A DNA stretch of 64,000 nucleotides, taken from contig CALLPK010000005.1 in NCBI GenBank assembly GCA_938015415.1, positions 26,961 through 90,960 on the forward strand, read 5' to 3'. Of the stretch, positions 19,401-27,338 are shown one piece after another. A program made the position numbers and the translations under genes. The stretch is from an uncultured Saprospiraceae bacterium. GTDB taxonomy: Bacteria; Bacteroidota; Bacteroidia; Chitinophagales; Saprospiraceae. The notes beneath the pieces are model-generated. The model ran no database searches. It was not told where the DNA came from and worked only from the letters and a program-made list of their open reading frames with translations. Every line of letters starts with the position of its first letter. Positions within the stretch are counted from its first letter, which is position 1.

Positions 19401-20865
19401 GCTGCGAGCCATCGTCATAAATATACGTATAACTAACGATTGGATCTACCGAAGTGCTAGAGTCAGAAAAAACCACTTCTACAGGTGCACAACCATCCAC
19501 AACATCAGGCATAAAAAGCGCGTTGGGTTCGTAAAGGGTATCCAGTAAAACACCGGATATGGTACAACCCTGTGGGCTGGTAACTTCGTATTCAATTCTT
19601 AAAATTATATCTCCTTTTTTAGAATAAATCGTGGTATCTGGATTAATATATTCGAAAGTAGGAGACATTTCATCCGAAGTTAAAATATTATCCGTAGGCA
19701 TGTTTATCCGGTTAACGGTCCATTCGTAAACGGCGTTAGGATCCATGTATTCCGGTGTCAGGGTAAACTGAAAAGGATCATCACAGATCGGATTAGCTGT
19801 AAAGGTAAAATCAGGAGAAATTTCCTGTACAAAAACAGTAAGAGTAGTATCTCCTGTACATCCACCTGCCGCGGTAACATTTAGCGAAATCGTTTTATTT
19901 CCGGGGGAGCTGTAAGTAACTGAAGGATTTACCTGGTTGGAAGTTGGAGGATTGGCATCAGCTCCAAAATTCCAGCTATAAGCACCGATGGTTGAATTAT
20001 TAACAATTGAGATGGCTTCATCAAGACAGAGGGTATCCGGGATACTAAAACTAGCCAGCGGATTACCAATGTTTACATTCCGGGTAACAACTCTGGAACA
20101 ACCAGCACTATTGGTGGCAGTCAAGGTAACATCAAAGCTACCTACTTCGGTGTAAGTAACATTGGCTGGATTGACAGCCGTAGAGGTCTGTCCGTTGCCA
20201 AAATCCCATTCGTAAGTAAGACCGGGACTGGTAGAAGTATTATTAAAACTCACCTCCAAGGGAGCCGTACAACTGACCGCGGGATTGGGGGAGAGTGTAA
20301 AGTTTGCGTTGGGCTGTTCCGTTGCGGTAATAACTTCCGGGAATAATTCTGTCACGTCACATCCCGTTAGATTGGTAGTAACCTGTAATCCTATATCAAA
20401 TGTTCCTCCATCGTTGTAAGTATGATTGGTAGTCGCACCACTGCCAGAACTACCATCTCCAAAAGACCACTGATAGCCGGTACCCATGATAGCGCTATTG
20501 CCTTCGAGGTTGCTGGTAAAAGCGGTATTGAGTGGAGCACACCCTCCCGTAGGATCTGCAGCAATAGTCACTACCGGCTTTTCGTATACATTGATGGTAA
20601 TCGTTCCGATGATTGTTCCGCCCTGGACCTCCCGTAACTCTACGTTGTAGCTGCCAGCCGCACCAAAGGTGTTCGTTGGGTTTTGGGTCGCGGCGATCGC
20701 CCCATCCATAAAATCCCAGAAATAGGATGGCTGTCCAGCTGGTCCCGAAAAGGAAACTTCCAGTGGGAGGCAACCTTCGCTCACATTAGAGGTTTGTGCG
20801 TTGATGTCCGTAATAAAAAAAGAAAGAACAAAGGCAAAAAAGAAGAGTATAAAACGTATTTTCAT
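16450..20865 (-). CDS. very large secreted PKD-repeat protein with gliding-type (type B) T9SS sorting domain
   Basis: 1471 residues from the chosen ATG. The frame is open further upstream to 21237, but only residues from MKIRFILFFFAFVLSFFI onward make sense: a signal peptide ending in INAQ. Upstream codons are non-protein-like and would overlap the divergent M43 gene. The body is a chain of a dozen or more ~85-residue PKD-type beta-sandwiches, recognisable by WDFGDG-like motifs (WSFGDGSS, WDFGNGQ, WDFGDST, WEFGDGD, YDFGDGG and variants). The last ~90 residues are a CHU_C/gliding-motility C-terminal domain (PNAFSPDNDDLNDNF, IFDRFGNLVY, GWDGRFKG). It is exported by T9SS, probably to the surface as a filamentous adhesin. 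Its stop overlaps moaD. Confidence 0.9.
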   Translation of the reverse strand: MKIRFILFFFAFVLSFFITDINAQTSNVSEGCLPLEVSFSGPAGQPSYFWDFMDGAIAATQNPTNTFGAAGSYNVELREVQGGTIIGTITINVYEKPVVTIAADPTGGCAPLNTAFTSNLEGNSAIMGTGYQWSFGDGSSGSGATTNHTYNDGGTFDIGLQVTTNLTGCDVTELFPEVITATEQPNANFTLSPNPAVSCTAPLEVSFNNTSTSPGLTYEWDFGNGQTSTAVNPANVTYTEVGSFDVTLTATNSAGCSRVVTRNVNIGNPLASFSIPDTLCLDEAISIVNNSTIGAYSWNFGADANPPTSNQVNPSVTYSSPGNKTISLNVTAAGGCTGDTTLTVFVQEISPDFTFTANPICDDPFQFTLTPEYMDPNAVYEWTVNRINMPTDNILTSDEMSPTFEYINPDTTIYSKKGDIILRIEYEVTSPQGCTISGVLLDTLYEPNALFMPDVVDGCAPVEVVFSDSSTSVDPIVSYTYIYDDGSQQTFDNDNDHSHTFTDPGEYDVILIIENDQGCRDTSYAVRIEVGAPITPDFTVTETTVCPGDTVQFTDLTNNSNIDAWHFSAEEGRASHCYQENELFYNFDNSNGPQDITLQVEYNGCFSEVTKEDFITVNGPIARLDYLVDCADTLLNVVFRDSSLDATSITWDFGDSTTSMVSDLTHLYDSTGNYTVFLTAENDLSGCPASVDSAIVYVKDIQAAFVIDSFICIGTDVPLDGSMAQDVDNRCWKGYDWHFSWDRPITTMDVMTNKIFSTPGDHTVELVTTDINGCRDTASQDVWVFSAQPDFSFSQDTICIPSEAITFMDMSTADTTLVSWEWDFGDMGMGMDTVTTHTYTMSPFPEGPLTGPLLTTFNVTLTVEDIVGCPGSVTKAITVYEPSANITTDPSPANICAGSIVEFTASDFILGGNSSPVEYDWDFGNGMTSMMQTDTARYNNSGTFVVNLTLTETATGCQSMRPITDTVRVQDFPIADFTTNVDGQDPICFPSIINFMDNSVTTSPLTANWDFGDGSSSTDLAPSITFGKGTFTVEYIASTSFGCRDTTMRNFTLVGPEGDFAIDQNLLCLGEFVNFNLIDTVDIQSYRWEFGDGDVISNQPNVSHEYQTAGTFVAELILTGVSGICETTIQEPITIQQVEAAFTVIDACEGPVDIVSNSVGPIENFNYDFGDGGASNQENPTYTFANVGVQTVQLIVSTGIGCADTIIQEIEIFPVPVPVVADVGGCEDTDITLAVNNPTAGSIYNWDPVNLVDNDGEPSVTVNLNETTEFTVLETDINNCEGSATATVNIVPAIPPVNDENRGVCEGDVFMINLPDNPFYVYRWTAEDGNTDGLSCTDCSNPIVTIDGSATYQVVISDMNGTCDDVSATFTYNVPANNTIEMPNAFSPDNDDLNDNFNFVIDNETSVVNVNLFQIFDRFGNLVYNNDTPATGWDGRFKGNLSTSDVYLYNVELSVDECITLSFKGDVTLIR

Positions 20866-20928
20866 AACTAAATATGTTTTTTTGGCAGTAATTATACCGT
20901 TTTTGTAAGACTTTACATTATATATATC

Positions 20929-20959
20929 TTGCAAACATAACTCAAAACAGCTAAGTTTG
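20929..20959 (+). promoter_or_regulatory. promoter of the M43 protease gene
   Basis: TTG at 20929-20931, a 20-base spacer and TAAGTTTG at 20952-20959 match the Bacteroidota TTG/TAnnTTTG consensus. Transcription would begin near 20966, which supports the ATG at 20981 over the in-frame one at 20957. It is interlocked with the opposing promoter. Confidence 0.65.
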
Positions 20960-20962
20960 CAA
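20932..20962 (-). promoter_or_regulatory. promoter of the PKD protein-moaD-moaE transcript, interlocked with the M43 promoter
   Basis: On the minus strand TTG (20962-20960), a 20-base spacer and TATGTTTG (20939-20932) match the Bacteroidota consensus. The TTG of each promoter lies next to the -7 box of the other, within the inverted repeat 20929-20936/20955-20962. The leader to the PKD start would be about 60 bases. Confidence 0.6.
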
Positions 20963-20980
20963 TCAAGAAATAATATAAGA

Positions 20981-21799
20981 ATGAATACTATAATACGTTT
21001 TTCCGTTTTCTTTGTGCTGTTTTTAAGCGCTTTTTTTGTTAACAGCCAAGAATTAGACACGAGACAAGCGCCCCTACCCTGTGTAGATAAAACCTTTTCC
21101 ATCGTTGCCCATATTGTTTTGGATAGTTTGGGGGAACCGAACATCACCGAAGATGAGATCACGGCTGCGGTTGCATCTGCTAATCTAGCCTTTGCTCCAA
21201 TCTGTATAGGTTTTGAGATTTGTGAGTTCAGGATCATTCCTAATTTCCAGTACGACGATCTGGACCGTCAGACGACAGAGTGGGAAGAATTACAGGTAAA
21301 ATACCATGTAGCCCGTCGAATTAATATGTTTTTCGTTAATGATTTTGGTGCTACGGAGCCCTATGTATGCGGATTTGCAGGGTTAGGAGATATTACTGAG
21401 TTAGAACGTAGTGGGATTGTGATCCGTAAAGGGGATTGTATCGCACCGGGAACTAGTACTATTACGCATGAGCTTGGCCATTATTTTGATTTACTACATA
21501 CCTTTGAAGGAGATCGGGAAGAATTAGTAAATGGTAGCAATTGCGCTACGACGGGTGATTTAATTTGTGATACTCCGGCTGATCCTTTCAGGGTCGGCGA
21601 CATGGTAGCTACCTATGTAGATGAGGCACAAGGATGTCGTTTTATTTTAGCAGAACAAGATCCAAATGGAGAATGGTATGCGCCTCACGTTGGGAATTAT
21701 ATGAGTTATTACCCCTCTTCTTGTGCTTGCGGGTTTACCTACGAGCAATATTTAAAAATGGCTAATACTTATCTGAACGCTCCCGAAAAGATGTGGTAA
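20981..21799 (+). CDS. secreted M43-type (pappalysin-like) zinc metalloprotease
   Basis: 272 residues from the chosen start. An in-frame ATG 24 bases upstream lies at or before the predicted transcription start, and the downstream ATG begins a normal signal peptide (1-23, ending VNSQ). The zinc site is HELGHYFDLLH with H163, E164, H167 and H173, the long HExxHxxGxxH form of metzincins with F-D in place of x-x-G. A Met-turn (NYMSYYP) follows near residue 245. Paired cysteines are in the pattern of the M43B subfamily. It is exported to the periplasm or outside; no T9SS sorting domain is present, unlike many relatives. It is transcribed divergently from the PKD gene and may act on surface proteins; that link is inference. 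Confidence 0.88.
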   Translation: MNTIIRFSVFFVLFLSAFFVNSQELDTRQAPLPCVDKTFSIVAHIVLDSLGEPNITEDEITAAVASANLAFAPICIGFEICEFRIIPNFQYDDLDRQTTEWEELQVKYHVARRINMFFVNDFGATEPYVCGFAGLGDITELERSGIVIRKGDCIAPGTSTITHELGHYFDLLHTFEGDREELVNGSNCATTGDLICDTPADPFRVGDMVATYVDEAQGCRFILAEQDPNGEWYAPHVGNYMSYYPSSCACGFTYEQYLKMANTYLNAPEKMW

Positions 21800-22168
21800 G
21801 GGACATGGAATAAAAAACTATCGCTTCATTTTTTTATTCAATTTAATACAAGTCCAAAAAAAAATCATGCTTGGGATCGAAAGGTCCAAACACGATCTTT
21901 TTATAAGAGAGATTTCCTTTTGATTTTCCAACTAAAAAATCATGCTTGAAACAGATGAACCAAACACGATTTTCAAAGAGAGAAGGAATTCGTGATATCT
22001 TAAGCGTTTTTACTGACAGAATAAGTAAGGGATTAAATTTTTGATTATTATAGTAGCGTATAGAATTGAAACTATCCTTCATTTGAATTTTCACCTACTC
22101 TGTTAGACAAAGGTCGGAAGTAACCTTCAAACAACCAATAGCGATAATGGGGGATATTCGACTAAACC
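21800..22168. other. intergenic stretch with a diverged direct repeat
   Basis: Between the M43 gene and the sensor-kinase gene. It contains the direct repeat listed at 21859-21970. An 83-codon minus-strand frame (21843-22094) runs across it, and its last 40 codons carry the repeat as two KHDF motifs. That frame may be a gene remnant, but there is no homology I can recognise. No terminator is obvious for the M43 gene. Confidence 0.4.
21859..21970. repeat. two-copy direct repeat, period 75 bases
   Basis: The 15-mer at 21859-21873 recurs exactly at 21934-21948, and an 11-mer at 21886-21896 recurs at 21960-21970. The bases between the two blocks are diverged. On the minus strand both copies encode KHDF in the same frame, so the repeat may be the remains of a repeated-motif protein. 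Confidence 0.5.
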
Positions 22169-25100
22169 TTAGTCCAAAAAGTTAAAATTCAGCTCAATAG
22201 ATGTTCCTGTGGATACCTTTAAAAACCGGCAGGTACCGCCAATTTTTTCCATTCGATACCGCATATTATCCAGCCCGTTACCTCTACCCTTTTCTTTTTC
22301 GGCAAGATCAAATCCAACGCCATTATCCGTGATCGTCAAAATAAAATGATCCTTTTCCATTTTCATTTCAATCAGTACCTTGTTAGCCTGAGCGTGTTTG
22401 ACAATATTATTTAAAATCTCCTTATAAGAAAGAAAAACCATCCGGCGTATTTTTCCAGAGACCATTTGCTCTTCGGGCAGGTCATCGGCTATGTCGAATG
22501 GGTGATCAATGCCGAGGCTATCAAAAAGCTGTTCGGTGTAACTGATCAAGTAATGAATTAGCTTACCTAAAGAATCATTACGGGCATCTACTGCCCAAAT
22601 GGTTTCGCGAATAGTAATGGATATCTCCTGTGCATCAGTCGTTAGTTTTTCCATTTCTCGTTTCCATTTAGGATTCTCAAATTTAGTTTCTAGCATGGCC
22701 GTTTTTAAGCTAATGGCAGAAAGTCGCGATCCCAGATCATCGTGCATATCTCTGGCGATTCGGAGTCTTTGTTTTTCCAACGCCATATTTTTTTCAAACT
22801 TTGCCTGCTCTCTTTTTCTTTTTTGAGTTTGAAAAAAAGTGGCTATACCGTAAACGATTAGACTTACTAATCCGAGAACTAAACACCTAAATGTCCAGGT
22901 TTTTTTAAAAGGAGGAAGCATCTTAATTACAAGATTATCCGTCATATCTGTATTCCAAATACCATCCGAGTTGGCTGCCTGCACTTCAAAGACATAATCG
23001 CCAGGTTCTACGTTGGTGTACTGACATTTTCCACCACTTTCAGCTATTTGCCATTCCGTTTCCTCCGGAGAAAGTCGATAACGAATCTGATTGTCATCAG
23101 TATTACTATATTCTTTGGAGACAAAATGAAATTCGAGTTTGTTATCATTTGGTTCGAGGCGTAATTGTTTTATTTCTTCGACATTAGTGGCCCCCGTTTT
23201 CTGACATTTCAAGTCGGGTCGTCTTTTGCCATCAATAAGTATCTCTGTAATTTGGGGTATTGCCAAAGGCACCTGTGACTCAATTTCTTTAGGATCAAAA
23301 ATAATTAGCCCTGATTCTCCACCAAAAGCTAATCTATCATCTCTTAATTTTATGTGTGCAGTTCTTGAAAACCTTTTACTTCCCGTACCATCGGCCTGAC
23401 TATAAGCGACGACTTCTTCACTACCTGGATTAAATCGATAGATGCCACTATTGGAAGATAACCAAAGATTTCCCATATCGTCCGGCAACACTCCGAATAC
23501 TTCATTTGGAAGATTACTTTTTTCACTATGATAAGTAAATAGTTGGGTATGATAATTAAAAGATACCAATCCGTCTGCGCCACCAATCCATAAAATAGAA
23601 TCACCAGGATGTTCGAACATATCATAAATAGCTCCGCTATAGGCAATACTATTTTTTATCGAAAAGTCGAAGGGATCATAAAATGTTAACTTGGTATTGC
23701 CTTCTAAAATAATTATCTCAGCTTTCGGATTTTGATATAAAAATAGTACATCAATAATTTCTTCACTACCGGGAATCTGAATTAAACTTACCGAATCACT
23801 ACTTTCTTCATTGATAGCGAAAATTCCTTTTTTAACAATAGAAGAAAAAATCGTGCGACCGTCTTTAAGTAATAGCGCTTTATAAGTACCTTCCGATATA
23901 CTTGTTTTAACAAACAGATCAGAACCCTGTTTAACAAAATCTGGTCCCGAAAAATAATAATTAGTCCAGAGTCTGTTTTCCCGATCATTAACCACATAGT
24001 AATCCATCATGTTGTCACAATTCTTTCGCTTAGATTTTAATACTCGAATCGTTTCTCCTTTTTCATTTAGGATAAGAATTTTTTTATTTGTAAAAGCCCA
24101 TATTTCACCATTTTTTCGTTGAATTAAATTTGTTACTACGCTGCCATCAAGCAGGTTTATGAATTTAATTTTATCAAGCTGGCTATAATAGATACCATCA
24201 CTTCTACTGGATACCCAGATATTATGGGAACTATCTACCAATGCAGTAATGATTTTGTTATCAGGATTTGATGCTTTGAAGGTGCTGAAATTTAGCTGTT
24301 CAGTGACTTGCTTCTGGTGGATATTATATAGAAAAAGATCTCCAGTCAGCGTAGCTAATAGCAATATATTTTTTTCAAAAAGAGAAAACCCTGTAATTGT
24401 TTGTAATGATTCGCCCTCCCATAAAATAGATTGACCTGATGAAGATGATCCAATAGTGATTTCTATTAAATTATTCTGCGTTCCGAGCAATAAGGTATTT
24501 TCACTGATGGGATAAATCGAAAAAACACCTGATTCATCAGAGGATATTTCTTGAATGGTCTTTATTTTATAATCTAAAAATTCGAAAATCTTTACCTTTT
24601 TACGACCTAAATTATAAGCATAAACCATTATTGTATTCCCAAATTTCCTAACGACACCTCGATTAAACCCGTTAGGTGCAGTTGATATCGAACTAATAAA
24701 TCTCTTGGTAGTAATATCAAATTGGCGCAGGCTGTCCTGATGTAGCAACCAGATAATATTATCTGTTTTACCACAACTATGAAAACCCGAAATTAAACTA
24801 CCTTGCTCGTCCTTGCGGGGATACGATTTAAAAATCTCTGTTTCAACATCGTAATGATTTAAAGACTGATAGGTCGTAACCCATAAATCGTAATTTTCGT
24901 CTTCGACCATTTGGCCTTGTATATTATTACCTAACATTCCAGAAGAATCGACAGGATAAGTTCCATAATCTCTTATTGTAAATCCATCGTATCGTTGTAG
25001 GCCAGACATAGATCCAATCCACAAAAAATTTCTTGAGTCTTTAAAAAGGAAACTGTTAGAAGGATTACGTAATTGATCAGAAGTGGTTAATTGTTGCCAG

Positions 25101-25177
25101 TGTAAGTACCTTGAAGACTGTGCGGCGAGCGTACAGGTTGAGAGGACAAAGAAGATATGGAGGAGAACTTTTCGCAT
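22169..25177 (-). CDS. two-component sensor histidine kinase: beta-propeller, Y_Y_Y domain, HisKA_3/HATPase
   Basis: 1002 residues. A signal peptide (1-19) leads to a periplasmic double seven-bladed propeller-type region (about 30-670, recurring LWIGS..GL..YD/LWLSS..GIYRFN motifs of Reg_prop repeats). A Y_Y_Y domain (about 680-745) and one membrane helix (about 758-780) follow. The cytoplasmic kinase is of the NarX/DesK type: a HisKA_3 helix with phospho-accepting H812 in RDMHDDLGSRL, then an HATPase domain with DNGVGFD and GNGLDNMRYRM. There is no fused receiver or AraC domain, unlike hybrid relatives in polysaccharide loci. The NarL-type regulator at 25772 is the natural partner. The signal sensed is unknown. 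Confidence 0.93.
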   Translation of the reverse strand: MRKVLLHIFFVLSTCTLAAQSSRYLHWQQLTTSDQLRNPSNSFLFKDSRNFLWIGSMSGLQRYDGFTIRDYGTYPVDSSGMLGNNIQGQMVEDENYDLWVTTYQSLNHYDVETEIFKSYPRKDEQGSLISGFHSCGKTDNIIWLLHQDSLRQFDITTKRFISSISTAPNGFNRGVVRKFGNTIMVYAYNLGRKKVKIFEFLDYKIKTIQEISSDESGVFSIYPISENTLLLGTQNNLIEITIGSSSSGQSILWEGESLQTITGFSLFEKNILLLATLTGDLFLYNIHQKQVTEQLNFSTFKASNPDNKIITALVDSSHNIWVSSRSDGIYYSQLDKIKFINLLDGSVVTNLIQRKNGEIWAFTNKKILILNEKGETIRVLKSKRKNCDNMMDYYVVNDRENRLWTNYYFSGPDFVKQGSDLFVKTSISEGTYKALLLKDGRTIFSSIVKKGIFAINEESSDSVSLIQIPGSEEIIDVLFLYQNPKAEIIILEGNTKLTFYDPFDFSIKNSIAYSGAIYDMFEHPGDSILWIGGADGLVSFNYHTQLFTYHSEKSNLPNEVFGVLPDDMGNLWLSSNSGIYRFNPGSEEVVAYSQADGTGSKRFSRTAHIKLRDDRLAFGGESGLIIFDPKEIESQVPLAIPQITEILIDGKRRPDLKCQKTGATNVEEIKQLRLEPNDNKLEFHFVSKEYSNTDDNQIRYRLSPEETEWQIAESGGKCQYTNVEPGDYVFEVQAANSDGIWNTDMTDNLVIKMLPPFKKTWTFRCLVLGLVSLIVYGIATFFQTQKRKREQAKFEKNMALEKQRLRIARDMHDDLGSRLSAISLKTAMLETKFENPKWKREMEKLTTDAQEISITIRETIWAVDARNDSLGKLIHYLISYTEQLFDSLGIDHPFDIADDLPEEQMVSGKIRRMVFLSYKEILNNIVKHAQANKVLIEMKMEKDHFILTITDNGVGFDLAEKEKGRGNGLDNMRYRMEKIGGTCRFLKVSTGTSIELNFNFLD

Positions 25178-25251
25178 CTACAACGAAGGTCTAAAAAACT
25201 TACTACAAAAGATTGTCTTTTTGTAAAAAAAACAAAGGTTCTGATGAAAAG

Positions 25252-25286
25252 GATTGAAATAAGAGGAAAAGCTCCTTATTTCAATC
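25252..25286 (-). terminator. terminator after the small orphan gene
   Basis: A 12-bp stem (25252-25263 with 25275-25286) with an 11-base loop is followed on the minus strand by CCTTTTC. It lies about 30 bases past the stop of the 25316-25606 gene and separates it from the kinase gene downstream. Confidence 0.6.
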
Positions 25287-25315
25287 TTTATGCTTTCAAC
25301 TTGTCTAAACTACTA

Positions 25316-25606
25316 TTATCCTAAAAAGTTAGAAAGTGTTACTAATCCGCCTATTCCCGGAGGATAACAACCAGGAGGACAGGGGGGAATTACAATGTCA
25401 TTTTCACCATTCATGATACGCCCGTTCTGATCTATTCCGACGACCATTTTTGAAGCAGCCTTAGGATCATCTATATAAATCCCTGGAATTTGAACCATGT
25501 CCGTTGCTCCTTTTTTTTGTAGTTCTAATAAATCACCTTTGTAATACTTCGGGCCAACAATCTCCGCTTTTCCAACAAATTTTACTTTTGAAATTGGTAC
25601 TATCAT
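25316..25606 (-). CDS. small orphan protein with a CPPGCYPP tail
   Basis: 96 residues from the ATG at 25606, which is preferred because a -7 box (25639-25646) places the transcript start downstream of the alternative ATG at 25660. I do not recognise the family. There is no signal peptide or membrane helix. The first ~70 residues look like a small folded domain (VKFVGKAEIVG, IYIDDPKAASKMVVGIDQNG). The tail is rich in Pro, Gly and Cys (IPPCPPGCYPPGIGG) and ends in a short hydrophobic stretch. It lies between a sensor kinase (same strand, downstream past a terminator) and a response regulator (divergent). It could be an output or accessory of that system, or a modified-peptide precursor; neither is shown. 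Confidence 0.6.
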   Translation of the reverse strand: MIVPISKVKFVGKAEIVGPKYYKGDLLELQKKGATDMVQIPGIYIDDPKAASKMVVGIDQNGRIMNGENDIVIPPCPPGCYPPGIGGLVTLSNFLG

Positions 25607-25638
25607 TTTAATTAATTTTAAGAGGGTTAAAAATTTCT

Positions 25639-25674
25639 TAAAGATAAAATCATCCTTCAAAGATTCCCCCCCCC
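25639..25674 (-). promoter_or_regulatory. promoter with a G9 homopolymer at the -33 position
   Basis: The minus strand carries TATCTTTA (25646-25639), a -7 box. Exactly 19 bases upstream begins a run of nine G (plus-strand C9, 25666-25674), where a TTG would be expected. Such a tract is prone to slipped-strand length change, which would alter this promoter and possibly the divergent response-regulator promoter. Confidence 0.45.
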
Positions 25675-25771
25675 TTTTGTACCATTTTTATTAAAAAATA
25701 GAATACGAAGAGTGATTTCTCCCTAAAATAGCTTTTCTTGTAGCCAAACGCCCCAATAAATTAAAAATAGT

Positions 25772-26422
25772 ATGACTAATAGACTAGACATATGTATTGT
25801 AGAAGACTCTGATGATTACAGAATAGCACTAAAAGAGATGATCAATGCTACCCCTGGCTTTGTATGTACGCAAACGTATGCAAACGGAGAAAGTGCTTTA
25901 AAAAACATACCTGACCAAATACCAGATATTGTTTTGGTCGATATTGGACTTCCGGGAATTTCGGGATTAGAATTAATAAAATCTATAAAGTCTAAAATTC
26001 CTAAAATTCAATTTATGGTATTAACGGTATCAGAAGAAGGAAATAAAATTTTTAACGCCCTAAAAGTCGGGGCCAGCGGCTATCTACTAAAAAGTACCCC
26101 ACCTAAAAAAATCATCGAAGCTATTCAGGATTTAGCAAACGGAGGCGCTCCCATGAGCCGAAAAATTGCTCGTCTGGTCGTAGCATCTTTTCAGGGCTTA
26201 CCGGCCGTACAGGAAAACCCGTACGATAAAATTCTTACCAAACGAGAAAAAGATGTACTGCAGGAATTATCCAAAGGACTACTTTACAAAAATATTGCTG
26301 CGGAGCTAAATATCTCCATCGAAACTGTTAAGAGCCATTGTCATAATATTTATTCAAAACTCCACGCAACTACCCGCACGGAAGCGCTTAATAATTATAA
26401 AAATGGTCCTGAAAACACGTAG
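25772..26422 (+). CDS. NarL/FixJ-family response regulator
   Basis: 216 residues. The receiver domain (about 5-125) has the acidic pair E11/D12, the phospho-accepting D57 in VLVDIGLP, a conserved Thr (VLTVSEE) and Lys (LLKSTPP). A LuxR-type helix-turn-helix (about 150-212) has LTKREKDVL and the recognition helix IETVKSHCHNIYSKL. It is divergent from the small orphan gene, beyond which lies the HisKA_3 kinase, and this class of regulator pairs with that class of kinase. It probably controls nearby genes, but no binding site is identified. Its stop is only 9 bases from that of the convergent nfi gene. Confidence 0.95.
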   Translation: MTNRLDICIVEDSDDYRIALKEMINATPGFVCTQTYANGESALKNIPDQIPDIVLVDIGLPGISGLELIKSIKSKIPKIQFMVLTVSEEGNKIFNALKVGASGYLLKSTPPKKIIEAIQDLANGGAPMSRKIARLVVASFQGLPAVQENPYDKILTKREKDVLQELSKGLLYKNIAAELNISIETVKSHCHNIYSKLHATTRTEALNNYKNGPENT

Positions 26423-26431
26423 TCATTAACT

Positions 26432-27130
26432 TTAAAACTTCGGTACTTGATTACTCCATCCCGCGCACCATTCTCCTTTTGAAAATCTCCTGGCAAACTG
26501 ATCCGCCCGACGAATAGGCTCAATAATTCGGTAGTTACCTGCCAATGCGAAAATCGTCTTTACGGCAGCGATCTGACTGATCTGATGACCGCTACTTACA
26601 TAAACCGGCTTAACCTCCTCCTGGGTGCGCAAGACGTAACCAATTAGTGTTTTATCATCATAAATTTCCGCGCGACTCCCCTTTCCATTCTCTACGGAGT
26701 ACGCCTTTTTTAACAGTGGATCTTTCGCTACACCAATCGTCGGAACCTTTGCCATAATTCCCAACCAACTGGCTACACCCAATCTGCGAGGATGTGCCGT
26801 ACCGTGACCGTCAACGATCAGCAGGTCAGGAATGAACTTATGAGTTACACAAAGTTCTTCTAATGCCTGTAACAATAGGGGCCCCTCTCGAAAAGCAAAG
26901 TAGCCCGGCTCATAGGCCACCGTGATCTCGTAAACCTGCGTAAAAATACCCACTGACTGATCGGGCCACGATAGTACGTCAACGGCGACAAATCCGCTAT
27001 CTTCCGCGTACTGAATATCAAAAGTAAAAATAAGATCACCCTCTGAGACTTCATAACCCGTACCATTAACCGGTACAATTAATTGAGCCGCCAGTTCTAG
27101 CTGTTTTTCCTGTAATATTTTTTTGTCCAT
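26432..27130 (-). CDS. nfi: endonuclease V (deoxyinosine 3' endonuclease)
   Basis: 232 residues, usual length. It cuts DNA one phosphodiester 3' of deoxyinosine to start repair of deaminated adenine. Metal-binding residues are D38 (TFDIQY), E82 (FAFREGP) and D107 (IVDGHGTAHPRRLGVAS). The wedge and C-terminal motifs GVAK and PVYVSSGHQIS are also present. It is convergent with the response regulator and has no operon partner. Confidence 0.96.
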   Translation of the reverse strand: MDKKILQEKQLELAAQLIVPVNGTGYEVSEGDLIFTFDIQYAEDSGFVAVDVLSWPDQSVGIFTQVYEITVAYEPGYFAFREGPLLLQALEELCVTHKFIPDLLIVDGHGTAHPRRLGVASWLGIMAKVPTIGVAKDPLLKKAYSVENGKGSRAEIYDDKTLIGYVLRTQEEVKPVYVSSGHQISQIAAVKTIFALAGNYRIIEPIRRADQFARRFSKGEWCAGWSNQVPKF

Positions 27131-27235
27131 CCTTAGAAATATAATTTACAACCCAACCTGCTAATATTTTCAATATAAATGCGTGGACAAATAAAATTAA
27201 AAAAAATCCAGTATATTTTGCAGCCGCTTAATCTT

Positions 27236-27276
27236 ATCGAAAGCATCATTACACTAGGCATAACTTACCTTTCGAT
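27236..27276 (+). other. hairpin in the mtnA leader region
   Basis: An 8-bp perfect stem (27236-27243 with 27269-27276) encloses a 25-base loop about 60 bases upstream of mtnA. It does not match the SAM-I or SAM-II riboswitch cores that I know. A -7-like TAATTTTG at 27320-27327 lies only 12 bases before the start codon, so it is not certain that the hairpin is transcribed. Confidence 0.3.
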
Positions 27277-27338
27277 GTCTTGGTTGGCCACAAAATATTC
27301 GCCTAATTTTATCTAAAAATAATTTTGTCCAAGTACAT

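Noticed and set aside
16450-20865. Hyalin-repeat or protease assignment for the giant protein
   Set aside because: The WDFGDG-type motifs define PKD domains, and no catalytic triad or zinc motif is visible.
20866-21237. 124-codon N-terminal extension of the PKD protein
   Set aside because: It lacks protein-like character, overlaps the divergent M43 gene, and would bury a perfect signal peptide inside the protein.
27131-27338. SAM riboswitch in front of mtnA
   Set aside because: I could not match the conserved core of SAM-I, SAM-II or related classes; only a simple hairpin is present.
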